Assembly (NCBI GenBank): GCA_963667455.2 | Contig: CAXXFR010000013.1 | Coordinates: 62,001-126,000, forward strand | Direction of reading: 5' to 3' | Length of the DNA: 64,000 nucleotides | From: Bin55 sp963667455 | Lineage (GTDB): Bacteria > Pseudomonadota > Gammaproteobacteria > Pseudomonadales > Azotimanducaceae | Shown here: positions 1-7,876 of the stretch, piece after piece | How the letters are laid out: every line of letters begins with the position of its first letter | Numbering within the stretch: position 1 is the stretch's first letter | Notes under the pieces: model-generated | Database searches by the model: none | What the model saw: the letters and a program-made list of their open reading frames with translations, nothing else | Told to the model about the DNA's origin: nothing | Translations under genes and position numbers: made by a program

Positions 1-1
1 T

Positions 2-364
2 CCAGCTGAAGAGGAAGACTTAGTGAGCTTGGTGGAACTTGTCGCTTCAATGTTTAGTAGCACGCATGGGCAGATCACATTGGAATGGAAGTTTGACGAT
101 GCAGACATACAATCAGGTGTGTGGCGGCAGGGAGGTATGAGCAACCCATTATTCGTCAAGTGTAGTTTCAGTGAGTCTGATTCGACTCGTCAGTTCTTAG
201 AGCAATTCGAGAAATCTGACAAATTTGTACTTCGTGATCCGCAGTTCGGAGGGTTGACTAATGAGGGTACAGCATTTAGTCTTTCCAAGTTTGCCGAGGC
301 AATTGAGGACTTTAGGAATCGTCTGAAAACGAAGGAGTTGTCGACCGAAGAAGTCGTTGATTGA
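2..364 (+). CDS. Hypothetical protein, 5' end outside the window
   Basis: The frame is open to the left edge of the window, so this is the 3' part of a gene that begins upstream. A GTG at 23, preceded by a purine-rich GAGGAAG, could be read as an internal start, but codons before it are also open and encode an acidic PAEED stretch. About 120 residues are visible. They look like a compact alpha/beta domain (aromatic strands, then a helical tail rich in Lys and Glu) with no motif I recognise. It is followed, after about 70 bases, by the convergent crotonase gene. I assign no function. Confidence 0.6.
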   Translation, partial: PAEEEDLVSLVELVASMFSSTHGQITLEWKFDDADIQSGVWRQGGMSNPLFVKCSFSESDSTRQFLEQFEKSDKFVLRDPQFGGLTNEGTAFSLSKFAEAIEDFRNRLKTKELSTEEVVD

Positions 365-432
365 AAAGCACATCTGATGTTTGGAAATCAAGGCGGGTAG
401 GGGCTGAGTTTATTCTGAATGACGTTGCAGGA

Positions 433-1209
433 TCACTTGCCTTTGAAATTGGGTTTTCGCTTCTCCAGAAACGCAGCGATCCCTTCTGCCTTATCTTCGG
501 TTTGCACCAGCGCTCCTTGAGCGTACTTCTCCAGCATCAGCGCGGCTGCAGTGCTCGCTTCCATACCGAAGTTGACCATCATTTTCATGGTTCGCGGAAC
601 AAACGGTGCAAAAGATGCTAGGTGTTCCGCCATCCGATCCACTTCTTGCATGAGACCTTCACGTTCGACCAGTCGTGTGACTAGCCCAATGGATAGTGCT
701 CTTTCGGCATCGATCGGCTCACCCATCAGGAGCATTTCCATTCCCCAACCACGGCCTACGATTCGGGGCAGTCTTGCAGTCGCACCTCCACCCGGAATGA
801 TGCCCAGCTTGCCTTCCGGTGTCGCAAATCTCGATTCTGGAGTGGCGATTCGCAAATCGCAGCCCAACGCGATTTCGAGACCGCCGCCCATACAGATTCC
901 GTCGATGGCAGCTATCGTTGGTTTTGGCAGTCGCTCCAATTGATCAGCAAGACCTTGAACGATGGGTTCCAATGCCTTGCGTAAGTCCCGGTCCACTACT
1001 TCACTGAGATCCGACCCACTGGCGAAGGCCCGTCCGCCCGCGCCCGTGATACTGAGAACTTTGATACTGTCGTCACTTTCCACAATTCGCACGGCTTCTT
1101 GCAATTCATCTAGGGTTGCAAGAGAGATTGCGTTGTGCTTTTCCGGACGGTTGATGGTCAGGTGCGCAAGCGAGTCTCTGCGCTCGTAGAGGATGTTCTC
1201 GAAGTCCAT
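433..1209 (-). CDS. Enoyl-CoA hydratase/isomerase family protein (crotonase)
   Basis: This 258-residue protein has the full crotonase fold layout. The first oxyanion-loop motif FASGSDL lies near residue 62, the second is GICMGGGLEIAL near 104-115, and a TPEGKLGIIPGGG segment follows near 129-141. Both acids used by true enoyl-CoA hydratases appear present, E112 in GGGLE and E132 in PEG, so 2-enoyl-CoA hydration in beta-oxidation or amino-acid/aromatic breakdown is plausible. The length is normal for the family. It lies 47 bases downstream of the enolase-superfamily gene on the same strand and may be its last operon partner. The acyl chain preference cannot be read from sequence. Of the three crotonases in this window it is the only one with both glutamates. 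Confidence 0.9.
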   Translation of the reverse strand: MDFENILYERRDSLAHLTINRPEKHNAISLATLDELQEAVRIVESDDSIKVLSITGAGGRAFASGSDLSEVVDRDLRKALEPIVQGLADQLERLPKPTIAAIDGICMGGGLEIALGCDLRIATPESRFATPEGKLGIIPGGGATARLPRIVGRGWGMEMLLMGEPIDAERALSIGLVTRLVEREGLMQEVDRMAEHLASFAPFVPRTMKMMVNFGMEASTAAALMLEKYAQGALVQTEDKAEGIAAFLEKRKPNFKGK

Positions 1210-1256
1210 TCAATCAATCTCGCGTTAGATGCACAAATTGTGCGGAGTATGGCCAG

Positions 1257-2387
1257 TCATTCTTTGCGTTGATGCTTCTTGAGTACGTTTTCGTCTAGTT
1301 CGATTCCCAATCCAGGTGTTGTGGGCGGCGTGATGTAGCCGTTCTCGAAAACGATTGGGTCCTTGAAGATGTCTCGATGCAATTGGTCGCCGTTGTACTC
1401 CTGAATGAGAAAGTTGGGACAACACGTATCGAGTTGCACGGCGGCGGCTGCGGCTATTGGTCCCACGTACATGTGTGGGGCGATCATTGCGTAGTGTGCT
1501 TCGGCCATGCCTGCGATCTTCTTCGACTCTAGAATCCCTCCGCATTGGGCGACATCCAGTTGAATGATTTGGGCTGCTTGCTTCATGAGCAGTTGAGCGA
1601 ATTCAAACTTTGTGACCAGTCGTTCACCCGATGCGATCGGAATGCTGGTGTGCGATGCGACCCGTGCCATTTCGTCGATGTTCTCCGGAGATACAGGTTC
1701 TTCGAACCAGTATGGATCGTACGGCTCAAGTGCTTTCGCTACGCGGATTGCTCCAGAAGTGCTGAACTGGCCATGTGTACCAATACCGACCTCCAAGTCG
1801 TCGCCTACGGCATCGCGGATGCATTCGAAGATCCGAGCAACATGCCGGATTCGCTTGAGAGAGTAGTCCTGGGGCGCAGGAAAAAACGGAACGAATGGAT
1901 CGAGTTTGCACGCACTGTTGCCTTCTTCGACCAGCCGTGCTGCGACTTCCCCAGCTTGCTCGGGAGTGTCGCGGGCAGCGTTGTAGGGCATATAAGCGTA
2001 TGCACGCAGTTTTTCATGGCATCGACCGCCAAGCAAGTTGTAGATCGGTTGATTCGCAACTTTGCCCACGATGTCCCAGCACGCCATTTCGATAGCGCTG
2101 AGTGCTGGTGTCGAATCGAGACCTGGATGGCGAAAGTCGTGGCGTGAACCATACGCCTGTTGCCACATCTGTTCGATCTGCATCGGATCCTTGCCAATGA
2201 CAAATTCGTCGCACAACGTGTTCAGTAGATGGATTTGAGATCTCAAATCGGAAGCATGACCGGTGGGTTTCTCTCCCAGACCGACGACTCCTTCGTCCGT
2301 GTAGATCTTGAGAAACAGCCAATATCTGCCTCCTCGATAAGGAGGGATGTTTTCGACAACGATTGTCTCGGCACTAGTCGCTTTCAT
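1257..2387 (-). CDS. Mandelate racemase/muconate lactonizing enzyme family protein (probable sugar-acid dehydratase)
   Basis: An enolase-superfamily protein of about 376 residues resembling D-galactonate-type dehydratases. The N-terminal capping domain is followed by the TIM barrel. Visible metal-site elements are FEEPVSPEN (second acid), ASGERL (third acid) and APHMYVGPI (barrel-end histidine). The usual first ligand is an Asp two residues before the catalytic His (DxH). Here the segment reads GIGTHGQF, so that position is Gly. I chose ATG 2387 because AAAGGAG lies seven bases before it. A longer frame adds 16 residues without a comparable ribosome site. Neighbours are a histidine kinase gene upstream (64 bases) and a crotonase downstream, on the same strand. 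The substrate is unknown, and the altered ligand makes a simple galactonate dehydratase label unsafe. Confidence 0.85.
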   Translation of the reverse strand: MKATSAETIVVENIPPYRGGRYWLFLKIYTDEGVVGLGEKPTGHASDLRSQIHLLNTLCDEFVIGKDPMQIEQMWQQAYGSRHDFRHPGLDSTPALSAIEMACWDIVGKVANQPIYNLLGGRCHEKLRAYAYMPYNAARDTPEQAGEVAARLVEEGNSACKLDPFVPFFPAPQDYSLKRIRHVARIFECIRDAVGDDLEVGIGTHGQFSTSGAIRVAKALEPYDPYWFEEPVSPENIDEMARVASHTSIPIASGERLVTKFEFAQLLMKQAAQIIQLDVAQCGGILESKKIAGMAEAHYAMIAPHMYVGPIAAAAAVQLDTCCPNFLIQEYNGDQLHRDIFKDPIVFENGYITPPTTPGLGIELDENVLKKHQRKE

Positions 2388-2450
2388 GTGTGGCTCCTTT
2401 GTGATCTCGTTCAGAGAGCTGAAGCTCTCAGTCATGAACCAAAGAGTCGA

Positions 2451-3683
2451 TTATCTGACTTGGGCTAATCGACTTGTCTCGAACGGCACTCGCAATGTTG
2501 CATCCGTTCCTCCTGTTGAGCTTTCGCCTATGTCGATATTCCATCCATGAATCTGACAAAGTTGGGCCACTATGGCCAGACCCAAGCCGCTACCTCCCGT
2601 CTCAACGTTTCGCGATTCTTCCAATCGAACGAAGGGTTGTAGCACGCGCTGTCGATCAGGCTCAGGAATTCCCGGTCCATCGTCAAGAACGTGGATGGTC
2701 ATACCTTCGTCTGAGTACCGAACAAGCAAACGTGCTCCCTTTGCGTGGCGTCGAGCGTTCTCCACGAGATTGGAGAGACAACGCTTCAATGCTGATCTTG
2801 CTATGGAGGTTCTGCCCGGACTGTTGCCTTCCCGAGAAATCTTGATGGATTCATCAACCGAGTGGACAGTGGAAGCAATGAATTCGTCAACATCGAGCCT
2901 GACGGTAGTTTCGGTCTCGCCTTTGGCAAAGAAAGCCGCGTCCGCAATCAATGACTCCATGGAGTTGAGATTCGTACGAAAACGCTCAATGAGATTGGGA
3001 TCGACGTTGTCCGGAAGCAACTCCAACGCAAGCATCATTCGTGTCAATGGTGTCCGAAGATCATGAGAGATGCCTGCAGTGAGAGTGGTCCGGTTGGTGA
3101 GAAGAGTGGAGATTTCCTCCGCCATCTCGTTGAAGCTCTTCGAAAGAGAGACGAACTCTCTAATTCCGGTCTCGGGGAGCGGCGTAAATCCTGCACCTCC
3201 CCTGAAGGCCGTTGCGGCATCAGCGACTTGAGTGAGCGGCTTGCTGATGCGCCGTGTGACCGTAAATGAAATGATCAACACAACAACAAGAACTACGCCA
3301 AGCAAAGAAAGGCCGACATAGAACTGCTGAACGTGTGGCAGATGCTGCAGGAACTCGACCCGTAGCGAGAATCCGCTTTCGGTTGGGACATCGACCCAAA
3401 GCATGTCCTCGCCTTCCATGACTTCGACTGGTTCTCCGACTCGCTTCTCCAACTCTGATGCGAGGGTCCGGTAGTAATGGTGTGGGGAAGTTCTAGTAGG
3501 AGTCGCACTCTTGTCTTCCGTGAGAATCAATCCATGCTTGGTGTAGATTTCGGTCTCAAAGTACGCCCGTCGTTCGGGATGCAATTCGACCCACGAATTT
3601 GCCGTGAGCGTCAATAGAGCGGCCTTGTCTTCCGCGCTTCTCTCCCAGAGCGGAACCAGCACGAAAGTGTTGATGGAGAGCAC
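2451..3683 (-). CDS. EnvZ-like sensor histidine kinase
   Basis: Inner-membrane kinase that should phosphorylate the neighbouring response regulator. From the GTG at 3683: the end of the first membrane helix, a periplasmic stretch to about residue 118, a second helix at 121-142, HAMP to about 195, the H-box GISHDLRTPLTR with H207, then an N-box NLVENARRHA, DDGPGIPEPDR and GGSGLGLAI. The H-box and ATP-lid region are close to EnvZ. The open frame continues upstream and encodes the rest of a hydrophobic helix (LLARTSAIIAASAVVVAATA). The true start is therefore likely further upstream, with CTG 3779 a candidate that would overlap the end of the regulator gene. No ATG was seen there. The coordinates given are the safe minimum. 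Confidence 0.9.
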   Translation of the reverse strand: MLSINTFVLVPLWERSAEDKAALLTLTANSWVELHPERRAYFETEIYTKHGLILTEDKSATPTRTSPHHYYRTLASELEKRVGEPVEVMEGEDMLWVDVPTESGFSLRVEFLQHLPHVQQFYVGLSLLGVVLVVVLIISFTVTRRISKPLTQVADAATAFRGGAGFTPLPETGIREFVSLSKSFNEMAEEISTLLTNRTTLTAGISHDLRTPLTRMMLALELLPDNVDPNLIERFRTNLNSMESLIADAAFFAKGETETTVRLDVDEFIASTVHSVDESIKISREGNSPGRTSIARSALKRCLSNLVENARRHAKGARLLVRYSDEGMTIHVLDDGPGIPEPDRQRVLQPFVRLEESRNVETGGSGLGLAIVAQLCQIHGWNIDIGESSTGGTDATLRVPFETSRLAQVR

Positions 3684-3760
3684 CGCTGTAGCGGCAACTA
3701 CAACTGCTGATGCTGCAATGATGGCACTGGTACGTGCCAGAAGCGATCCGCTAAACGACT

Positions 3761-4861
3761 TTAGTAGGGCTCGGGACAGAACATGTACCCCTTGCCCCAG
3801 ACGGTGCGTATAAAAGCGGGTTCCGAGGGATCCGTCTCAATCTTGCTGCGAAGTCGTGTCACTCGCACATCGATGCTACGGTCCACCCGAGAACTGTCTT
3901 CGCTGGGGAGAAGCTCGAGGATTTGATCTCGGTTGAGAACCTGAAACGGGTGTTGCGCCAAGACGGTGAGCAATTCAAACTCTCCCGACGTCAAAGTAAC
4001 AAGCGATCCGTCGTTCTTGGAAAGTCGAATGTGCCGAGAATCAAGAGTGTAAGCACCAAATCGATAGATGCCGTCAGGAGATGGGCGTTCTGACTCCGTT
4101 GACGCACTTCTGCGCAAAACAGCCTTGATCCGCGCCAACAGCTCTCGGGGTTCGAACGGCTTTCCTACGTAGTCGTCCGCTCCAATTTCCAGACCGACGA
4201 CTTGCTCGATCTCCTCGTCGACTGCGGTCATGATGATGATTGGTAGATTGTGGCTTTGCTTCAAGCGGGCTGCCACATGTAGACCCTCTTCGCCTGGCAT
4301 GCGAAGGTCTAGTAACACGAGATCGGCGTCCTGCTCGGCAAGCACTCGATCCATGTCTGCGCCGCCGGTTGCCGTGGCAACAATGAATCCTTGCTGAGTC
4401 AGATAGTTGGACAGCAGTGTGCGAATGTCTTCGTCATCGTCGACGATGAGAATTCTCGCGCCATCGTAGGCCTGCTCGGTGAAGCTAGTTCTGGGTCGAC
4501 GCAACACCGCGCGGATTCGTGCAAGCAACACACGCGGGTTGAAGGGTTTGCTTACATAGTCGTCCGCGCCGAGTTCCAAACCGACTACAGTTTCCACGCT
4601 GTCGTTCAATGCCGTAAGCATGATGATCGGCATTTGAGTGGTGCGTTTAAGCCGTTGGGCGATCGACAATCCGCCTTCGCCCGGAATCATGAGGTCGAGG
4701 AGAACTAGATCGTACGAGCCCTCTGCTAGTTCGCGATCCATCGAAGCGCCGTCAGCAACGGTAGTTACCGACAGCCCTTGTTTGGCTATGTAGTCTGCTA
4801 AAAGTTCACGAATGTCTGGGTCGTCGTCGACTACCAGAATTCGCGTGGATTCTTCGCTCAA
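3761..4861 (-). CDS. OmpR-family response regulator with two complete receiver domains
   Basis: A 366-residue regulator with two receiver domains in tandem (about 6-123 and 135-250) and an OmpR/PhoB winged helix (about 265-360, ending in RTVWGKGYMF). Each receiver keeps its full active site. Receiver 1 has D12-D14, phospho-acceptor D56, T83 and K105. Receiver 2 has D141-D143, D185, T212 and K234. OmpR proteins normally have one receiver and about 240 residues. The receivers share long similar stretches (GLELGADDYVSKPF against GLEIGADDYVGKPF), as expected from an internal duplication. The kinase gene follows directly and its frame probably overlaps this stop. The exported protein gene lies 24 bases upstream on the same strand, so the three look like one operon. 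Candidate OmpR-like sites lie ahead of that operon at 5608-5653. Confidence 0.93.
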   Translation of the reverse strand: MSEESTRILVVDDDPDIRELLADYIAKQGLSVTTVADGASMDRELAEGSYDLVLLDLMIPGEGGLSIAQRLKRTTQMPIIMLTALNDSVETVVGLELGADDYVSKPFNPRVLLARIRAVLRRPRTSFTEQAYDGARILIVDDDEDIRTLLSNYLTQQGFIVATATGGADMDRVLAEQDADLVLLDLRMPGEEGLHVAARLKQSHNLPIIIMTAVDEEIEQVVGLEIGADDYVGKPFEPRELLARIKAVLRRSASTESERPSPDGIYRFGAYTLDSRHIRLSKNDGSLVTLTSGEFELLTVLAQHPFQVLNRDQILELLPSEDSSRVDRSIDVRVTRLRSKIETDPSEPAFIRTVWGKGYMFCPEPY

Positions 4862-4885
4862 CCTGCTCGCAAGAGAGTCGAGATG

Positions 4886-5479
4886 CTAGTTGTCGTTGGA
4901 GCGTGATCCTGGGCGGGAGTAGGTTGGAATGGTCGAAGGAGGCGTACTGCGATCCTTGTTTTTGGCCTCACGCGGATCGGAGGTAGCCACCGTACCCCGT
5001 CCAGTTCGATAAGCATCGGAGTTGGGAGGACTCACCGGAATTTCTTCCAACGTCGGCATTTCCTTCTTGGTGGATTCCTCGTCTTCATCTTCCGACCGAA
5101 GAACACTGCCAAAGGACTCACTCTTATTTAGCGATTCCATGTCGACTGGACGGTCGTTTTCCTGTTCGCGACGCGTTTGTTCGAGTCGAACCAATCGTCG
5201 ATCGGCCGGGCTCAACTTTTCGATGTCTTCAAGGAGGCCTCTGAGCTTTACGCGAGAGAGATCTTTGAGCGATGCTTTGGAATATTGATCAGCGATAGTT
5301 TTCTTCGCTTGATCAACGGAGCTTTCCGCTCGGTCTTGAGAACCGAAACTCTTGCTGTCAACTTCCTCCTGAGCCGATCCGGCAATCGCCAAAAATGGCA
5401 GGGTGGTTGCAACAACAAGCAATGCAAGTGACCGATGTGTCGTCATCAGTTTGAGGTTTCCTCGAATCGATTTGATCAT
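4886..5479 (-). CDS. Exported low-complexity protein upstream of the two-component genes
   Basis: This 197-residue protein begins with a basic stretch and a hydrophobic core (SLALLVVATTLPFLAIAGSAQ), a convincing signal peptide with likely cleavage after the AGSA region near residue 36. The remainder is hydrophilic: a helical, charged segment (about 55-115, SPADRRLVRLEQTRREQ) and a disordered tail rich in Pro, Ser, Asp and Glu. I recognise no domain. ATG at residue 12 is an alternative start that still leaves a signal peptide. It sits 24 bases ahead of the response regulator gene and is probably cotranscribed, so a periplasmic accessory role for the two-component system is a reasonable guess, but only from position. 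Confidence 0.7.
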   Translation of the reverse strand: MIKSIRGNLKLMTTHRSLALLVVATTLPFLAIAGSAQEEVDSKSFGSQDRAESSVDQAKKTIADQYSKASLKDLSRVKLRGLLEDIEKLSPADRRLVRLEQTRREQENDRPVDMESLNKSESFGSVLRSEDEDEESTKKEMPTLEEIPVSPPNSDAYRTGRGTVATSDPREAKNKDRSTPPSTIPTYSRPGSRSNDN

Positions 5480-5607
5480 TGGTGTTCAACCTCCCTGTTA
5501 GCGCTCATCGACTGTTTGTTGCTTGTGCTACAGTCGATGGTGCGCACAACACCCAATGTGGACTTCAACTCAACGACCAACGGAGTGTGCCGAAGTCCGA
5601 TGCGTCA

Positions 5608-5653
5608 TGTTACACAATGCAACGTGCTTTGTGCAACGTTGCATTGAGTAACA
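5608..5653. promoter_or_regulatory. Near-perfect 17-bp inverted repeat with OmpR-like half-sites
   Basis: The arms TGTTACACAATGCAACG (5608-5624) and CGTTGCATTGAGTAACA (5637-5653) match at 16 of 17 positions around a 12-base spacer. Each arm, read outward to inward, has the form TTAC-N4-TGCAAC. This resembles the TTAC-N4-TG-N-AAC pattern I recall for the E. coli ompC/ompF OmpR boxes. The element lies between the thiolase stop and the start of the exported protein/regulator/kinase operon, about 130 bases ahead of that start. A terminator for the thiolase gene is an alternative, but the stem is AT-rich and no T-run follows it. Confidence 0.5.
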
Positions 5654-5684
5654 CACAAACTTACTTATCCCAACCCGTTGGCAA

Positions 5685-6869
5685 CTAGGCTCGCTCGAAC
5701 AGTCCAGCCGCGCCTTGTCCGCCACCGATGCACATGGTTACAACGCCATAGCGATCGTTGCGACGTTGAAGCTCGCGCAGGATGGTTCCAGTCAGTCGCG
5801 AACCAGTCATACCGAATGGATGCCCAATCGCAATGCTTCCGCCGTTGACGTTGTACTTGTCGTTATCCAAGTGCAATTCGTCGCGGCAGTAGACACACTG
5901 GCTAGCAAATGCTTCGTTGAGTTCCCAGAGGTCAACGTCGTCTTGGTTGATTCCTGCGTTCTCGAGCAGACGCGGAATGGCAAATACCGGACCGATACCC
6001 ATTTCATCTGGCTCGCATGCGGCAACCGTAAATCCACGGTAGATGCCCATGGGTTGAACGTTGAGCTGCTCTGCGCGTTCCGCGCTCATCAACAAAGTCA
6101 TGGATGCGCCGTCGGACAACTGTGAAGCGTTGCCTGCGGTAACTGTTCCATCTTCTTCGAATGCGGGCGGCAAACCGGTCAGCCCTTCCATTGTGGTCGT
6201 GGGGCGATTGCACTCATCGCGTGCAACTGAAACGGTGCGCTTGCTTTCTTCCTTTGTTTCCCTGTCTACGTGAAGCATTTCAACTTCCATCGGTACGATT
6301 TCTTCGTCCATCCAACCGGAATTCTGAGCATTCGCATAGCGCAACTGGCTTTGCAGGGCGTATTCGTCTTGCATTTGCCGTGTTACCTGGTAGCGTCGAG
6401 CGACGACCTCTGCCGTGTTGCCCATGGCCATGAAAATTTCAGGCTTTTCTTCCAGCAAACGCTTGTTTCGCTGAGCTTTGCCTGGAGTTTGGCGGTTTCC
6501 CATCGAAATGGAGTCGACACCACCTGCCATGGCAATTTGAGCTTGACCGGAAGCGATTTGATTCGCGGCGATTGCAATGGATTGAAGTCCCGAAGAGCAG
6601 AACCGGTTGATGGTCAGACCAGCGGTTGTGATGGGCAACTTCGACAATACAACCGCAAGGCGGGCAAGATTTCCATCTTGTTCGCCAGTGTGGTTGGCTG
6701 CGCCCACAACGACGTCTTCGACCTCGTCCGCGGAGATATTTGGGTTTCGCTCAATTAGAGCGTCGATCAAGTGCGCCAGCATGTCGTCGGACCGCGTGAG
6801 GTTAAAGCTCCCACGGAATGACTTGGCTAATCCTGTTCGCACACTGTCAACAACTACGACATCACGCAT
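5685..6869 (-). CDS. Acetyl-CoA C-acyltransferase (thiolase)
   Basis: Full-length thiolase of about 394 residues that would cleave 3-ketoacyl-CoA with CoA, or run the reverse condensation, in the cytoplasm. The nucleophilic cysteine is C91 in NRFCSSGLQ. The second half carries NEAFA, GGSIAIGHPFGMTG (active-site His) and CIGGGQG (second Cys), all intact. I chose the ATG at 6869 because AGAGGA lies nine bases ahead of it. A second ATG six codons upstream contains that ribosome site and is less likely. The protein is closest in feel to FadA/AtoB-type degradative thiolases. It is followed by a 205-base gap holding an inverted repeat and preceded by two short palindromes. Confidence 0.93.
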   Translation of the reverse strand: MRDVVVVDSVRTGLAKSFRGSFNLTRSDDMLAHLIDALIERNPNISADEVEDVVVGAANHTGEQDGNLARLAVVLSKLPITTAGLTINRFCSSGLQSIAIAANQIASGQAQIAMAGGVDSISMGNRQTPGKAQRNKRLLEEKPEIFMAMGNTAEVVARRYQVTRQMQDEYALQSQLRYANAQNSGWMDEEIVPMEVEMLHVDRETKEESKRTVSVARDECNRPTTTMEGLTGLPPAFEEDGTVTAGNASQLSDGASMTLLMSAERAEQLNVQPMGIYRGFTVAACEPDEMGIGPVFAIPRLLENAGINQDDVDLWELNEAFASQCVYCRDELHLDNDKYNVNGGSIAIGHPFGMTGSRLTGTILRELQRRNDRYGVVTMCIGGGQGAAGLFERA

Positions 6870-6887
6870 GATTGTTGTTCCTCTCAT

Positions 6888-7876
6888 AGTCCAAGAATTT
6901 AGCCCGAGAATCGGGCGGGGTAACGAACGATTGTAGCACTAGGGAATTTCCCAACACTTCGTCGGAAGTGTCTCAATCTGAGCGAATTCGCAAACACACC
7001 TCCGTAGACATGTCAAGTACTTCTAGATCTCCTGTGAAGAGTGACCTTTAGCGGGATTCGACGATTTTTGTTCTGTTTCCTCAAACGACTTCCGGATTGA
7101 CGCTTCTTCGGTATCGACCCTGGCGGGGCGAGGGAGTCCGAGCATCGGCCGACTCTCAAAGCAGGTTGGGAGCTCCGCGACGGGTAGTTGCGGGCTTCAT
7201 CGGAGGAGAGGGAACTCGAAACTAAGACTTTGGTTGTCTCCGGAGTTAACGTTGTCTATTTCGCCCGATGGATTTCCGCCGTTTCGTGGCGGAGATGTCT
7301 GACGGGCCGCCTCGTCGTACTGCCCAAGTCTTTTCGTAGCTTGAGATCACGCGTATCTGACGACAGCAATATTGAAGATACTACCGCCGCAAACAAAATT
7401 GACAATACTGAAGCCTACGAACCGCTTGAGGTTTGCTTTGGTTGTGTCTGCCGATTGGATGAGTAAGGCATGAAGAATTACGAGGGAGGGGCTCGATGCG
7501 AGTCGCAATGCACGCCATCGGGGAAGTTGCACGAATGGCTTTCCGATGTGCAAACCACCATCACGAACATCAAGCGCTCTCCGTTCGCCACGTTTCAAGG
7601 GATGCCCCTCCTTCGTTGCAGAAATATCACGACGAGTCCGTGTAGCGATGTGACCTGCGATTCTGGGAGCAACAGCCATCACATCGGCTCATAATCGCGT
7701 GCGCCCTCCGATGTCCAATTCCTTGGAAAATCGTGATTGCTGAGAGGGGAGCTGTCATCGCTACAGAAACCTGACTCCCATCGCTTATGATTGCCTATAC
7801 GAGGGTCATCCTCAAGGCACGGGAGCGAAGACTAAGCCCCGAGTGAGCCCTCGGTGGAAGGAGCTGCATTACATCA
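6888..7876. other. Intergenic stretch of about 1 kb without a supported gene
   Basis: Between the thiolase and the helicase/nuclease operon. Open frames of up to about 110 codons exist on both strands near 7188-7694, but none has a convincing ribosome site, a known motif or protein-like composition, and they overlap one another. The thiolase-side palindromes occupy the left end. Near 7784 TATGAT could be a -10 for the plus-strand operon starting at 7877. Nothing else was identified. Confidence 0.5.
6902..6971. promoter_or_regulatory. Two short palindromes ahead of the thiolase gene
   Basis: GCCCGA-gaa-TCGGGC (6902-6916) and ACACTTC-gtcg-GAAGTGT (6954-6971), with GGGAATTTCCC between them, lie 30-100 bases upstream of the thiolase start. 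They are plausible operator sites or a leader hairpin. I recognise no specific regulator. Confidence 0.35.

Noticed and set aside
7188..7694. Overlapping open frames of 74-111 codons on both strands between thiolase and the helicase operon
   Set aside because: No ribosome site, no recognisable motif, and strands conflict. Composition looks like chance frames.
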